A stretch of 64,000 nt of DNA from JALZCH01 sp036387315 (lineage in GTDB: Bacteria > Acidobacteriota > Blastocatellia > Pyrinomonadales > Pyrinomonadaceae), in the NCBI GenBank assembly GCA_036387315.1, contig DASVTY010000124.1, forward strand, positions 14,961-78,960, given 5' to 3'. Below the pieces are notes generated by a model. That model saw nothing but the letters and a program-made list of their open reading frames with translations. It was not told the DNA's origin and made no database searches. A program made the translations under genes and the position numbers. This document shows positions 42,401-51,111 of this stretch, in pieces. Numbering within the stretch: position 1 is the stretch's first letter; each line of letters starts with the position of its first letter.

Positions 42401-44850
42401 GGAACATAAATTCCGATTCCTGAGCAGGTGTCTTCGTAGGGAGGCTGGCGTTGTCTTCCGTTACCGGATATTGTGTTGCCGCTGCTTGCCGAATCGCCGC
42501 CGATTATATTGTTGTTTCCGGTCAGAAACATTCCTAGCCCGTTTGGCAGTTTCTCCGTTCCTGTAGCATTAGTGCCGATTTTGTTGGCTCTGATGGTGTT
42601 GTTGCTGCCGTTCGTGACGGAGATGCCTGCCCCGTCGTTGCCGGACATAAGGTTGTTCTCAATGAGGTTGAAATCCGAGTCGAAGAGGAGCAGTCCCGCT
42701 GCTTGGTTGCCCTTATCAGTCACGCCGTCGGGGGCGACGCCGAGAAAGTTGTGAAAGAGGGAGTTGAATCTAGTGCGGGCGAAGCCGACCGGAGTCTCAA
42801 GCGAGATGGCGTTGCCGCCTATCTTGCTACCTGTGTCCGGGTCAATAGCGGCGAGAAATCCGGTGATAGACAAATACGTTACGAAGCAACTGCTGGCGCG
42901 AATCTTCAGTCCGTCGGCGGGCTGCCCTATGAGACTGCCGTCAATCTCTATGCCCCGCCCCTGCGCAGAGCCGGGCTGCGAGCCACCGAAGATGTTCACG
43001 GTCTGAGTAATCACGGGCAGTTCCGTGAGCGGCTGAATCTTGTGCGGTGCGCTGCCCGGAATGTTGAAGTTGATTTGATCCGCGCCGGGGCTGGCGTTGG
43101 CGAGTTGAATCGCCCCGCGCAAAGTGCAATTCGCTCCGGGCGTCTGGCAATCGCTCGCTCCGTCGGAAGTCGTGTTGACCGTAATCGTTGCCGCCGGAGC
43201 AGTCATCAAAAACGAAGGCTGCTCTGAACCTTCACGCAAGACAACCAAATCATCGAGCGAATCGGCGTTTAAGCGCATCTTCAAAACGGAAACCGGATTT
43301 GATTCCCCATCGAGTGAAACTAGTTCGGTTTTCAGTCTTTGGTCTCCAGTCTTTGTCTCAGCAACAATTTGGATTTGTTTTGAAATCGAATCTAGCAAAA
43401 CAAGGTCGTCTTTGCCTGAATCAGACACGCGAGCCTTGAAAAGTTTTTGAGGAGTTTCGGCATAGGCAGCATTCTTTAGCCGCGCGTCGGAAATCAGATT
43501 GACCAATTTCCAACTGGCGAGCGTCGAAGGTCTGCCCGATATGGTCTTGATAAAAGCCTCTTTCGAGCGCCGTCTGTTTTCTTCGCCTTTGGCTTTTGCT
43601 TCGGCAGTCCGTTTCGTCAATTCTTCCTTACTTAATTTTTCAAGTTTTTTCGCTTCTTCTTCGGCTCTTTCGGTTAAAAATTCCTGTCTTTCCTTCGGTG
43701 AAAGCGTGGAATCAATGAGCGGCAAACCGCGCTCTTTCGCCGCTTCCGCGCTGACAATTTGAGAATCGCCAAGCACGCCGTATTTGTTCGCGTCCGTTCC
43801 TGTCGGAACAAATAAAATTCCTTTGGCTTGTCGTCCCGCTTCTGCCTTGAGAGAGAGGTTTGAAACTTTTCCGCTCCGCGCGGGTTCGAGAACGAACACG
43901 CTTCCAGAATTTGACAAAATCGCCAAATCTTCGCCGGGTGAATCATTAAAATCTCCGATTTCCAAACCCGCAATCGCAAAAGGCATCTGCCTCTTGGCAA
44001 CAACCGCTTTCGGTCTTTCAATTCCGAATCTTTTATTTAAATCCCACGGATAAGCCTGTCCGCGCCCGTGAATAATCGTCAATTGATTTCCGCTAGCAAC
44101 GGCAATATCGGCGTAAAAATCATCGTCCAGATTGCCGATTGCCACAGAAGCAGCCGGAGAATCTAATTTAAAAATCTCTGGTTTGTGTTTGAACGCGCTT
44201 TCGGGATGCTCGAAAACAAATAGAAAAGAGCCTTTTGAGTTTGTTACAACCGCAGCGACATCAGTTTGTCCATCCTGTTTTCCGATTTCTCCGATGGCTA
44301 GAGATGTAATTTGACCGTCAAGCGGAATTGATAAAGGTTCGGTAAAACTTCCCTTTCCGTCGCCCGATAACAATTTGAAATTGTTATCGTTTTTCGCTAC
44401 GGCTAAAATATCTTTTTTACCATCGGCATTAAAATCTCCCGTTTCCAGATAATCCGGGGAAATATTCAACGAAAAACTTTTCGCTTCGGGATAAAAAGGC
44501 GCAATCCTGTCTTCTTGTTTCAATAATTTATTGTCTGCGCTCCTATATTCGGCATTGCCCCGGTAGAGGTTAAGCCTTCCTGTGCTATCTACCGTTACTA
44601 AATCGGCAATCCCATCAGAATCGAAATCGGCTGAAGCTAAAGCTTTCGCCTGTGCGCCGCTTGCAATTGAATTGGTTGAAAAGAGTTCTTTACCATTCTC
44701 AAAATTCACAAATGGAAAACCGCGCTTTTCTGCTTTGATAGTTACTAAATGCTCGTCTTTCTTTTCAAAATCAATGCCTAAAAACTGGGATTCCAGTTGC
44801 GAAATTCCAAAGAGAAAAAGCACGATTGCCGGAGTTAGAAGGAAACGCAT
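36415..44850 (-). CDS. Giant secreted protein: FG-GAP, CSLREA, parallel beta-helix, dockerin-like repeats, cohesin-like domain
   Basis: The 2811-residue protein has an N-terminal signal peptide (FLLTPAIVLFLFGIS) and a good ribosome site (GAGGT). Residues 80-330 carry FG-GAP/VCBS-like Ca-binding repeats (ADFDSDGIADL, GDFNADGKKDIL). A Lys/Glu-rich helix is at about 385-440. CSLREA-type segments (NCTLRGAIQLANASPGAD near 570; QCSLRAAIQEANARSG near 1400) each open a stretch of right-handed parallel beta-helix repeats (NxxIGTxxxGT, NxISGNxxxGI) through about 2290. A carboxypeptidase-regulatory-like fold (near 2480), two dockerin-like repeats ISPFDATLILRYVAANG (2548-2608) and a cohesin-like domain (about 2678-2811, VIISNETRKVISGLSFGI) follow. 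It probably binds or displays polysaccharide at the cell surface. Confidence 0.92.
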   Translation of the reverse strand: MRFLLTPAIVLFLFGISQLESQFLGIDFEKKDEHLVTIKAEKRGFPFVNFENGKELFSTNSIASGAQAKALASADFDSDGIADLVTVDSTGRLNLYRGNAEYRSADNKLLKQEDRIAPFYPEAKSFSLNISPDYLETGDFNADGKKDILAVAKNDNNFKLLSGDGKGSFTEPLSIPLDGQITSLAIGEIGKQDGQTDVAAVVTNSKGSFLFVFEHPESAFKHKPEIFKLDSPAASVAIGNLDDDFYADIAVASGNQLTIIHGRGQAYPWDLNKRFGIERPKAVVAKRQMPFAIAGLEIGDFNDSPGEDLAILSNSGSVFVLEPARSGKVSNLSLKAEAGRQAKGILFVPTGTDANKYGVLGDSQIVSAEAAKERGLPLIDSTLSPKERQEFLTERAEEEAKKLEKLSKEELTKRTAEAKAKGEENRRRSKEAFIKTISGRPSTLASWKLVNLISDARLKNAAYAETPQKLFKARVSDSGKDDLVLLDSISKQIQIVAETKTGDQRLKTELVSLDGESNPVSVLKMRLNADSLDDLVVLREGSEQPSFLMTAPAATITVNTTSDGASDCQTPGANCTLRGAIQLANASPGADQINFNIPGSAPHKIQPLTELPVITQTVNIFGGSQPGSAQGRGIEIDGSLIGQPADGLKIRASSCFVTYLSITGFLAAIDPDTGSKIGGNAISLETPVGFARTRFNSLFHNFLGVAPDGVTDKGNQAAGLLLFDSDFNLIENNLMSGNDGAGISVTNGSNNTIRANKIGTNATGTEKLPNGLGMFLTGNNNIIGGDSASSGNTISGNGRQRQPPYEDTCSGIGIYVPPLVSLDTGALLTNGNNIVGNKIGTNSAGTAPLGNCSQGITTHPLTTTTIGSITQDGRNIISDHGYDAIHCGIYDYIYTQSEGGYCSISGNNIGTDITGTVALPNDSRNVLSGAAPPSGVVTLYNNITLSNIGAPGGTTPGGACTGFCNLISGNDNQLSTGAIERYNSGLVIISNNFVGTNKNGTAALPNAISGIYATDSDTFIGGYDTEENVNFGNLVSGNKWLGISVSWWSGFFNATFSIESNLVGTDTTGSVAIPNATDDGLSSPAAVFVSAIENWTVNVGGVNPFSRNYISGNSGTGITALGQGGQINIINNHVGIGKNNQPLGNAKHGILLTGKGVTIGGTGAGEGNAISNNTLAGVAVESFASAGGSSNAASNSIRGNSIRNNGGLGIDLTINTFSTSQLDGVTPNDCNDFDDGPNLRQNFPELSAPTFNQDGTVTVAGSLRSLPSRQYTIDFYSNSAPDPTEHGEGETYIGTLTDVKTNGSGVAALQFTSIVDVLNTRKITATATDQYGNTSEFSCFAGGCGIGNFQNVDEVEKSFANQEFQCLEPIVVNITSDQQDADDREGVPANARDLKCDVDRDTPDNQCSLRAAIQEANARSGINLINFDIPGSGFKTIAPATLLPPITDRVIINGTTQPGYTDSPLIEISGANALSNDDGLNFKTGSGGTSPGNGSAVRGLAFTRWLSDVVFENSNYSEIQNCYIGIKPDGTAGQFEIDNGIVIAGYGVSVSENVISNQDTGIFLNESNAKSCRIERNKIGTDPTGNNKIGNNKGILSIQSSGQHQITENLISGNKGNGIYFLNNSTDETNTISNNLIGTTANGMNALPNTGNGILLENAAKSVITGNTIVGHKGTEELTAGIHLISREPDPVGSDQNIIQSNKIGVAQNGVTAIPNQYGIIIEGSSKNKIGDAENANLRNIIAGNVKTGIYIKDNLNLLSEENEIANNLIGINANNQSPGNQERGIQISGDSPRNKILKNNISGNSIYGVLLYQGGNENVISENEIGILAANGIGIRITESSNNKIEKNQVARNENINILLGNIVPEFPEMSAAEFKAAELRLSSPAAVNTEGNQIYSNEIKNSKIGLAITEGANNNQIGGFGLSNIITENLNGLGYGIFLGTTRPNPSEDLLPSGNKIFSNNIGDAHAGTNSAFPNNVGLFILQAKDNFIGGGQSQEGNQILSNKQHGIVLSGIKTKGNLIVHNSIGYGNSEAEIAGNGGDGIAVVGTGKNSIKYNLIGNNGNNGINAVGLTLTGGEQHSLIISGNQIGVSENGVNPTFKIGNTNAGIRLSNVQNAVIGVSGDAKNLIAGNGGDGILIEGNSGFNSITNSIIGTNQSGAFGYGNGGNGIHIIGGGNNTIGGVPSDGNFISGNDENGIFIENSTLNKLYGNRIGIFSTANGNIKRGNGQNGLKLLNSQNNKIGDGVLTGYRNYIGGNALSGIVLQGASSQFNLIKGNFIGLDFSNTNLGNGMHGVLITEQGQKNIVGGQEIEAGNRIAYNGTQPTHGGVVIDSLAGSGNNVDPNLIYSNAGLGIDLGAPGHTPNDPADADTGPNNLQNYPEIVSRQIVNNELIIGFKVDSAPGNSNYGADGIYMEFFKADASGEGEKFLGFSYYTASDYNNGAPKIKQVNLGSITTLGITANNKITATATDSDGNTSEFMPAVGSIYSISGKVSYRNQVSGEPPKSVAGVLLKATVGSAASVSTNSSGDYLFDNLENGNYTITPSKTGGINGISPFDATLILRYVAANGTGPNALTPIQKIAADANGDGNISPFDATLILRYVAANGSNANTGQVSVWKFDPPSREYAPLAGTIDNQNYEAVLVGEVNGNWTPSSSLVNETATEEQKAKTSDQAINVSLSETNTVINGRTVIVPVIISNETRKVISGLSFGIIYDPAVLQPDIEQPIQTTDKSDGFMLVADTTASGRIGIAGSTANSLIAPDGTFLMMRFKVIGESIYASNAAKLMFSQQLNFIDESGNSIATTKRAFQPN

Positions 44851-45496
44851 ATATTTGACCTCGCAAAAATTAAACTTTTATCTGAAATGGGTTAAAAACT
44901 GTGACTTATCAGTAAGTGCGGAAAGCGAGAAAAAAAGCGGACATTTTGTTAGAAAGATTTTTCGGAAAAAGTGTTTGTTGGAATTTTAAAAGACTAAATG
45001 CCTCTTATCCAATTAATTACCTGGGAAATACAATTTTACTAATGTAAAGCCTAATGATTGGTTACATTCTTAATCCAATTTTGATTAAAGAACTTGAATG
45101 ACATTGTTCACACAGTCATTAAGGCAGAGAAAAAATTAGGTTGAATAAAATACTTGAAGATTAAACAAAAACTTGGCAGGTAAATGAAAATGCATAAGAC
45201 AGATTAACTTTTCTATAGAGCTGCCCAAATAACTATAGACAATTAAAAAATTTTCGCGCACATTTCGCACACAAAATGAAAAAAGTCACCTTTATGGCAG
45301 CTCTAAGTTATTGAAATCAGAACGCAGGAACGTCAAAAGAGCAGAAAAAAGAAGTTGAGGTAAGTTCAAGGCTAGTATTTACAGCCAATTTTAGATTGCA
45401 AATATAAATTACCTTTCCAAGACTCGATTGACTTTCAAGAGAAAACCTCATAAATAATTTAGCTGACAGCGGATTTCAGAGTTTTTTATTTACTTG
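44851..45496. other. Divergent intergenic region, no gene seen (646 bases)
   Basis: This low-GC stretch separates the giant surface protein (leftward) from the response-regulator operon (rightward) and must contain both promoters. Stops occur in every frame. One pair of inverted segments, AGAGCTGCC (45217-45225) and GGCAGCTCT (45296-45304), is 70 bases apart and could be a regulator site or chance. No clear promoter box can be claimed. Confidence 0.5.
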
Positions 45497-46270
45497 ATGT
45501 CAATATTGATTGCTGAAGATAATAATGCACAACGCCGTTACTTGTGCGAGTTGCTAAGGCGCGAATTCCCGCATCACAACGAGATAATTGAAGCTGTTGA
45601 TGGGGAAAACGCAGTAAAGCTGGCGCTCGAACATCGCCCTACGCTTTGCATTCTGGACATTCAAATACCGCAGATGTCGGGCGTCAAAGCGGCGAGAGCA
45701 ATCTGGCGGGCATTTCCCGAAGCTCGAATTATTTTCTGGACGCAGTTTCCGCACGAAATTTATATCAACGAGATACGTAAAACCGTTCATTCCATTCAGC
45801 CGCAGCCAACATACGGATTTATTCACAAAAACAATCCTGATTCGAGATTTCTCCGTTTTATTGCCGCGGTCCTGGAGGACGGGGCGGATATGATTGATCC
45901 GGCTTTTAAAGATTCGTTTCAGCGTCCGCTTTTGACCGAGTTTGAAGCTGAAGCTCTACGATATTTGGCGCTGGGTCTTTCAAATTGGGCAATAGCAAGA
46001 AAATGCAGTCTTTCGCAGCGCGGGGTTGAAAGCCGCTTGGCAACTCTCTACGAAAAACTGTTACTGGAGAATTCGACCGGAACAAAGGATGAGGCTTACG
46101 ACAAACTTGCTTATAATATGCGCACCAGAGCATTCTTCGCCGCGCTGCGCCGCGGGTTGATTAATTCTGATGAGTTGGAGAAATCCGAACAAGAACTTGA
46201 ACAATGGATTGAGCGCGACCGGCGCCGCTTTCATGAAGAAAAAGGCAAACTCACGGAAGAACATAAATAA
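45497..46270 (+). CDS. NarL/LuxR-type response regulator
   Basis: The receiver domain (residues 1-130) has ILIAEDNNAQRRYL, the phospho-Asp in LCILDIQIPQMSG and WTQFP in place of the usual switch region. A LuxR-type helix-turn-helix follows (LTEFEAEALRYLALGLSNWAIARKCSLSQRGVESRLATL). The C-terminal 60 residues form a charged helical tail (SEQELEQWIERDRRRFHEEKG), unusual for this family. Of two possible starts, ATG 45497 is chosen over TTG 45494; no clear ribosome site is seen. The kinase gene starts inside its last 38 bases, so this is a two-component pair that probably controls the following gene train. Confidence 0.85.
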   Translation: MSILIAEDNNAQRRYLCELLRREFPHHNEIIEAVDGENAVKLALEHRPTLCILDIQIPQMSGVKAARAIWRAFPEARIIFWTQFPHEIYINEIRKTVHSIQPQPTYGFIHKNNPDSRFLRFIAAVLEDGADMIDPAFKDSFQRPLLTEFEAEALRYLALGLSNWAIARKCSLSQRGVESRLATLYEKLLLENSTGTKDEAYDKLAYNMRTRAFFAALRRGLINSDELEKSEQELEQWIERDRRRFHEEKGKLTEEHK

Positions 46271-49136
46271 ATCGGGATGTTTCAAAAGCAGTATCGGCAG
46301 TTTGTTATCATCCGTGACTCAATTCTTTTGTCTTTTACCGATTCTTCTTTTTTCTTTAGCATCGCACGCTCAGGATAAACAATCCCCGCTTACGCCTAAT
46401 TTTCATCAATGGGGCGCAGTAACGCTTTTTAACGGTTTACCTTCGGATAATGTCCGGGCGGTTGCTCAAACACCGGATGGAATTTTGTGGTTTGGAACCG
46501 ATAATGGTTTGGCGCAATTTGATGGGCGGCGGATTCAGAGCATCACTTTGGACAATGCGGAAACAAACAAAATTCTGACCCTTCAAGTTTTTGACGACGG
46601 AGTTCTGTGGATCGGCACCCGAAGCGGCGTAATTCGCCGCAAAAACGGAAAATTCCTGCCGATTGAGGAAACGCGAAATTTACCTGTCAACGCAATTTTA
46701 CAGGGCGCGCGCACCTTCATAGCGACGGAAAACGGCGTAATTTTAAAGCTGCAGGAAACAGCCGAAAATGTTTTTCAAACGGAAAAAATTCCGGCGCAAA
46801 CTCTTTTCGGCAGCGACGGGCAGCCTTTGAGCGTGACAAGTCTCGCGCAAACGGGAGATCGAATTATTGCCGGAACTCGCAGCCGCAGCATTTTATTGAT
46901 TGAAAACAATCAAACCTTTGAAACGTTTAGCCGCCCGCGCCCGTTTTTTATTAACGCTTTGATAAAGGATAAAATGGGAAACGTCTGGGTTGGAGCCGAT
47001 TCGGACAATTCCGGCAGCGGGCTTTTTTTGCTTCAGGATATCGGACGCCCGCAAAGGATCGGAACCGGGCTTGGTAATGTTTTATCAATCGAACGGGACG
47101 ATTCGGGCGGCATCTGGGTTGGAACCGGGGAAAACGGTTTGTTTCATTTTCGCGGAGAGACGCAGCTTAAACATTTTACGTTTGAAAATACTGCCGGCGG
47201 GCTTCGTTCCAATATCGTCAACGCGCTTTTTGTTGATCGCGAAGGAGTGCTTTGGGCGGCTACAAATCGCGGCGTTTGCCGATTCGATTCCTCCAGCCCC
47301 TTTAATACGATTCTTTCCGAAAATGGAAACAGCAATTTTGTGCGGATGCTTTATCAAGCAAGCAACGGACAGATTTATGCCGGAACCAACCGAGGATTAT
47401 TCCTGTTTTCGGATGGCGGCTGGCTCGAAGCCGGAAATTTCTCGCAAAAAACAATTTATTTTATCGGCGAGGATTCGTCGAAACAGCTTTTAGTCGGAAC
47501 TTCAAGCGGTCTTTACGGTTTAGACGAAAAGCAAAAATCAGCGGGAGAAGTGCGCTCGGTCGCCGATTTTCAGGGTCGGACTTACATCGCAGTTTTCGGA
47601 AAAGGAGTTGTCGCGCTTGAAAATCAAATGCAGATTTTATCGAATGAATCCGCATTAGCGCTTTTTGCCGATTCGGATAGACTTTGGATTGGAACCGCGC
47701 GGGACGGCGTATTTGTTTTTGACGGAAAAAGCGCAATTCAGGAAAACAGCTTCGATACGTTGCGGGGAGCGGCAATTTGGAAAATCGCCGCGGGCAATGA
47801 AAACAGCTTATGGCTAGCATCTGAAAGAGGGTTATTTTTATATCAGGACAAACAATTAAGTAATGTTATTACTAATCAAGATGTTCGCGATGTTTTAATC
47901 AGCGGCAAGGACATTTGGGTGGCTACATCCAACGGCGGTCTGCTTCATCTCAAAAACGACGAGCGTTTCGGCTGGATTTCGACCGATTTAAATGCCGAAC
48001 AAGGTCTGCCTTCTCAAAAGGTTTTTTCGCTCTTAAAAGTTGAAAACCGCCTGCTCATCGGCACTAATCGCGGTGTTGTAAATTACCGACCGAGCGATGT
48101 GACTCCCAAAATCATTCCGACTCGCATTTTAAGCCGGCGGCTGCACACTGTCGAAGAATTAACGCAAACCATTGCTCTGAATTATCCGCAAAACTCTCTT
48201 CTCATTGAAGCGGCAGGCTTGAGCAGTCGCACATTCCCGGAGCAATTTCAATACGGTTTTCTGCTCAAAAACGAACGCGGGGAAATCATTGAGAAAAAGA
48301 TTTCAAACGAGGCTCAATTTGCTCCATCAAATTTATTGCCCGGCGAATACATCATTGAAGCGCAGGTTTTTAACAAAGACTTAATTGCATCCGAGCCGTT
48401 AGTTATTAAATTTTCCGTTGCTCGCGCGCCTTTTCCAATGACGGCGGCATCGCTCGGCATTTTGCTGGCGGTTGCTCTGATAGCCTTAATCTGGGCGGTG
48501 ATTGAGCGCCGCCAAATTGCACAAAGAAACCGCGAGCTTGCAGTCGCCCGGTTTGATTTAGCAAACGAAGCCGAACGCGAAAGAAAACGAATCGCGCAGG
48601 ATTTGCACGATCAAACGCTCGCCGACTTACGCAATCTGATGCTGATGTCGGACAAGATAACGGGAGCAAACGGCAAGTTTCGCTCGGAAATAGAAGCCGT
48701 ATCGAGCGAGATACGGCGAATTTGCGAAGATTTAAGTCCGTCGGTTTTGGAAAACGTCGGATTGCTTGCGGCTCTGGAGTTTCTACTCACCCACACAGTT
48801 GAAAATTATAGATTTTCTGCTGACGAATCGGAGGAACGGCTTCAATTTGCGCCGAACGTACAAATGCAGATTTATCGAATCGCCCAGGAAGTTTTAAACA
48901 ACATCCGGCGTCACGGAAACGCCGAATTTGTCGAAATGAAAATTTATCTTTCGGAAACGGACGATTTTATTTTGAATATTGAAGATGATGGCGTTGCGTT
49001 TCATCCCGCGCAAAACGCGACAAAGGGGCGCGGTATTTCCAATATCAAAGCTCGCGCGGCTTTAATCGAAGCCGAAATTGCGTGGCTCAAAAGTGAAAAC
49101 GGAGGCACTAACTTCCAGCTTAAAAAGAAGATTTAA
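46233..49136 (+). CDS. Propeller-sensor histidine kinase (Reg_prop, Y_Y_Y, HisKA_3)
   Basis: An N-terminal membrane or signal helix (FFCLLPILLFSLASHAQ) exports a sensor of about 600 residues made of two-component-regulator propeller repeats (NGLPSDNVRAVAQTPDGILWFGTDNGL and similar, more than ten copies, about 14 blades). A Y_Y_Y-type domain lies near 630-720, then one transmembrane helix (SLGILLAVALIALIWAVI). The cytoplasmic part is a HisKA_3 domain with phospho-His in RKRIAQDLHDQTLADL (about 792), and HATPase with NNIRRHGN and GRGISNIKARAA. It overlaps the regulator by 38 bases. Similar sensors detect polysaccharides in Bacteroidetes, but here the ligand is unknown. The ATG at 46233 is the best available, and a downstream TTG is also possible. 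Confidence 0.88.
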   Translation: MKKKANSRKNINKSGCFKSSIGSLLSSVTQFFCLLPILLFSLASHAQDKQSPLTPNFHQWGAVTLFNGLPSDNVRAVAQTPDGILWFGTDNGLAQFDGRRIQSITLDNAETNKILTLQVFDDGVLWIGTRSGVIRRKNGKFLPIEETRNLPVNAILQGARTFIATENGVILKLQETAENVFQTEKIPAQTLFGSDGQPLSVTSLAQTGDRIIAGTRSRSILLIENNQTFETFSRPRPFFINALIKDKMGNVWVGADSDNSGSGLFLLQDIGRPQRIGTGLGNVLSIERDDSGGIWVGTGENGLFHFRGETQLKHFTFENTAGGLRSNIVNALFVDREGVLWAATNRGVCRFDSSSPFNTILSENGNSNFVRMLYQASNGQIYAGTNRGLFLFSDGGWLEAGNFSQKTIYFIGEDSSKQLLVGTSSGLYGLDEKQKSAGEVRSVADFQGRTYIAVFGKGVVALENQMQILSNESALALFADSDRLWIGTARDGVFVFDGKSAIQENSFDTLRGAAIWKIAAGNENSLWLASERGLFLYQDKQLSNVITNQDVRDVLISGKDIWVATSNGGLLHLKNDERFGWISTDLNAEQGLPSQKVFSLLKVENRLLIGTNRGVVNYRPSDVTPKIIPTRILSRRLHTVEELTQTIALNYPQNSLLIEAAGLSSRTFPEQFQYGFLLKNERGEIIEKKISNEAQFAPSNLLPGEYIIEAQVFNKDLIASEPLVIKFSVARAPFPMTAASLGILLAVALIALIWAVIERRQIAQRNRELAVARFDLANEAERERKRIAQDLHDQTLADLRNLMLMSDKITGANGKFRSEIEAVSSEIRRICEDLSPSVLENVGLLAALEFLLTHTVENYRFSADESEERLQFAPNVQMQIYRIAQEVLNNIRRHGNAEFVEMKIYLSETDDFILNIEDDGVAFHPAQNATKGRGISNIKARAALIEAEIAWLKSENGGTNFQLKKKI

Positions 49137-49242
49137 AAATCTGTGGATTTCCACATCCTGCTTTCCGCGTTACCCCGCCTCGACATCGTTGATTGACTCC
49201 TTAAAACCCGATTTCTAATCGAAGATAATCACTTTCCGTTTT

Positions 49243-51111
49243 ATGCGATTATCTTTAAAAAAAATCTTGTGGTTAGGATTATCGGTAACAGTTATCGGCT
49301 TTACCGCCTTTCAGATTTTCAGCATTAACCAAGCCGCCCGAAAAACGCTCGCCCTCGAGCGCGCCCGCTTACTAATGCAAAACCGTATTCCGTTTGAGAA
49401 AAAAATTCTTGCGCCTCACTTCTCCCCAAATCTCGAAATTTGGCAAAACACTGAGAACACCAGAGATTTTGTTAGATTTCAAGATTCATATTTTGCGGCG
49501 ACGGACGGCGGTCTGGTTCGTTATTCGGATGAAGGAGCAGTTTTAAAGCATTTTACTGTTTTGGACGGTTTGCCGGAAAGCGATTTAACTTGTTTGACGG
49601 TTTTCGGCGGCAAGCTTTTTATCGGAACGCGAACGAAAAATCTGGTGACCTTTGACGGCATACATTTTGAAAACTACATCTGGAAAGACCGAAACGCCCA
49701 AGCTGTTACATCATTCTTTGAGGCAAACGGAAAATTATTAATCGGGACTTTCGCGGGCGGCTTGCTCGAATTTGACGGTCAGAGCTTTACTGAAATTAAA
49801 TCCGATAAAACAAAGATTCTTGCAGTTAATTCTTTATTCGGAGACGGAGCGAGATTATTTGTCGGCACTTTCGATAACGGTCTTTGGATTTATGAAAACG
49901 ATACCTGGTCGCACTACACAAATCTCGACGGTTTACCATCGAACCGAGTCGTCGGAATTGCGATAAAAGATAAGAAATTATTTGTCGCCACTGATTTCGG
50001 GCTGGCTGTTTTAGAAGATAAATCTTTCCGCACAATCGCTCACTTCCCATCGCTTTCAAGTTTAATTTCGCAAGCAGATAAACTCATTTTAACCAAAGAC
50101 AATGGAAGAATCTCCGTTTATGACAAATCAACTACAGACCTTTCCGCGCCGGAATCTATGCAAAATGCTCGTTTGGTTGCGGTTGATGAAAAGCTCTGGC
50201 TTTTATCTGATAAAGGAATTTTAGCGATTACAGGCGAAAGACTAAAGCCCTTTAATCAACGCCAAAACCGGCTTCTAACAAATAATTTCATTTCGGCAAT
50301 AGCCTTAGACCACAAGGAAAATCTCTGGGCAGGCACGTTTCGCAATGGGCTTGACGTTGTGTCTGAAGACAGGGGCAAACGGAAACACGTTGAAACGGAA
50401 GAAGTCCGTGAAATTAATTATCTAGAATCCAGCGGCGAGATTATGCAAGCAGCAACATCAAGCGGGCTGATTCAGATTAAAAGTGATTTCACGATTGAAA
50501 ATCTGACGAAAAAAGACGGTTTGCCGAGCAATTCAATAACGCATTTTTCAGGCGAATTCGTTGCTACGGCAAAGGGATTGGCAGTACGAGAGAAGGAAAA
50601 ATTTCACGTTCTCTCGGCGGTTCAAGGTTTGCCGAGTAACAGCGTTTACGCCCTCCTGCGCATGGGCAAAAAACTTTATGCAGGAACGCTCAGCGGATTG
50701 GCAGAGATCGAAAACAATCGAATAATACGCACTTTTAAAGATACCAATTCGAACTTAACGACCAACTGGGTAACCTCCCTTTGTTCGGCGAATGAACGGA
50801 TTTTCATCGGCACTTACGGCGGCGGAGTTTTTGAGCTTTTGCCGTCGGGCGAAATCCACTCATTTCAGTTAGAAACCGGAAAATTTACGGTAAATCCGAA
50901 TGCGATATTCACAGACGGCGATAGGCTTTACGCCGGAACTTTGACGGGAGTCAAAATTCTCGATTTAAAAACCGGGGAATGGAAAACTTTCAAAAGTTTT
51001 TTACCAGCCGAAACTGTTTTAGCTGTGACGGGCAGCGCTGAAAACATCTATTTCGGAACGACGAACGGCATCGCCAAAGCAAGGAAAGATTATTTTGCGA
51101 AAGGTGAATGA
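49243..51111 (+). CDS. Membrane-anchored propeller protein without kinase domain
   Basis: The 622-residue protein starts with one transmembrane helix (ILWLGLSVTVIGFTAFQIF, 8-27). The rest is beta-propeller repeats of the Reg_prop type (HFTVLDGLPESDLTCLTVF, TNLDGLPSNRVVGIAI, KDGLPSNSITHFSGEF, VQGLPSNSVYALL), about fourteen blades, with no kinase, enzyme or DNA-binding domain. It resembles the sensor half of the upstream kinase and could bind the same ligand or a protein partner in the periplasm. It begins 106 bases after the kinase gene and ends with an ATGA overlap with the VIT/VWA gene. Confidence 0.83.
   Translation: MRLSLKKILWLGLSVTVIGFTAFQIFSINQAARKTLALERARLLMQNRIPFEKKILAPHFSPNLEIWQNTENTRDFVRFQDSYFAATDGGLVRYSDEGAVLKHFTVLDGLPESDLTCLTVFGGKLFIGTRTKNLVTFDGIHFENYIWKDRNAQAVTSFFEANGKLLIGTFAGGLLEFDGQSFTEIKSDKTKILAVNSLFGDGARLFVGTFDNGLWIYENDTWSHYTNLDGLPSNRVVGIAIKDKKLFVATDFGLAVLEDKSFRTIAHFPSLSSLISQADKLILTKDNGRISVYDKSTTDLSAPESMQNARLVAVDEKLWLLSDKGILAITGERLKPFNQRQNRLLTNNFISAIALDHKENLWAGTFRNGLDVVSEDRGKRKHVETEEVREINYLESSGEIMQAATSSGLIQIKSDFTIENLTKKDGLPSNSITHFSGEFVATAKGLAVREKEKFHVLSAVQGLPSNSVYALLRMGKKLYAGTLSGLAEIENNRIIRTFKDTNSNLTTNWVTSLCSANERIFIGTYGGGVFELLPSGEIHSFQLETGKFTVNPNAIFTDGDRLYAGTLTGVKILDLKTGEWKTFKSFLPAETVLAVTGSAENIYFGTTNGIAKARKDYFAKGE

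Noticed and set aside
42703..43227. Open frame antisense to the giant beta-helix gene
   Set aside because: The real gene on the other strand has clear domains through this part; this frame has none.
45217..45304. Riboswitch or operator in the divergent gap
   Set aside because: A single 9-base inverted pair 70 bases apart is too weak to claim a function.
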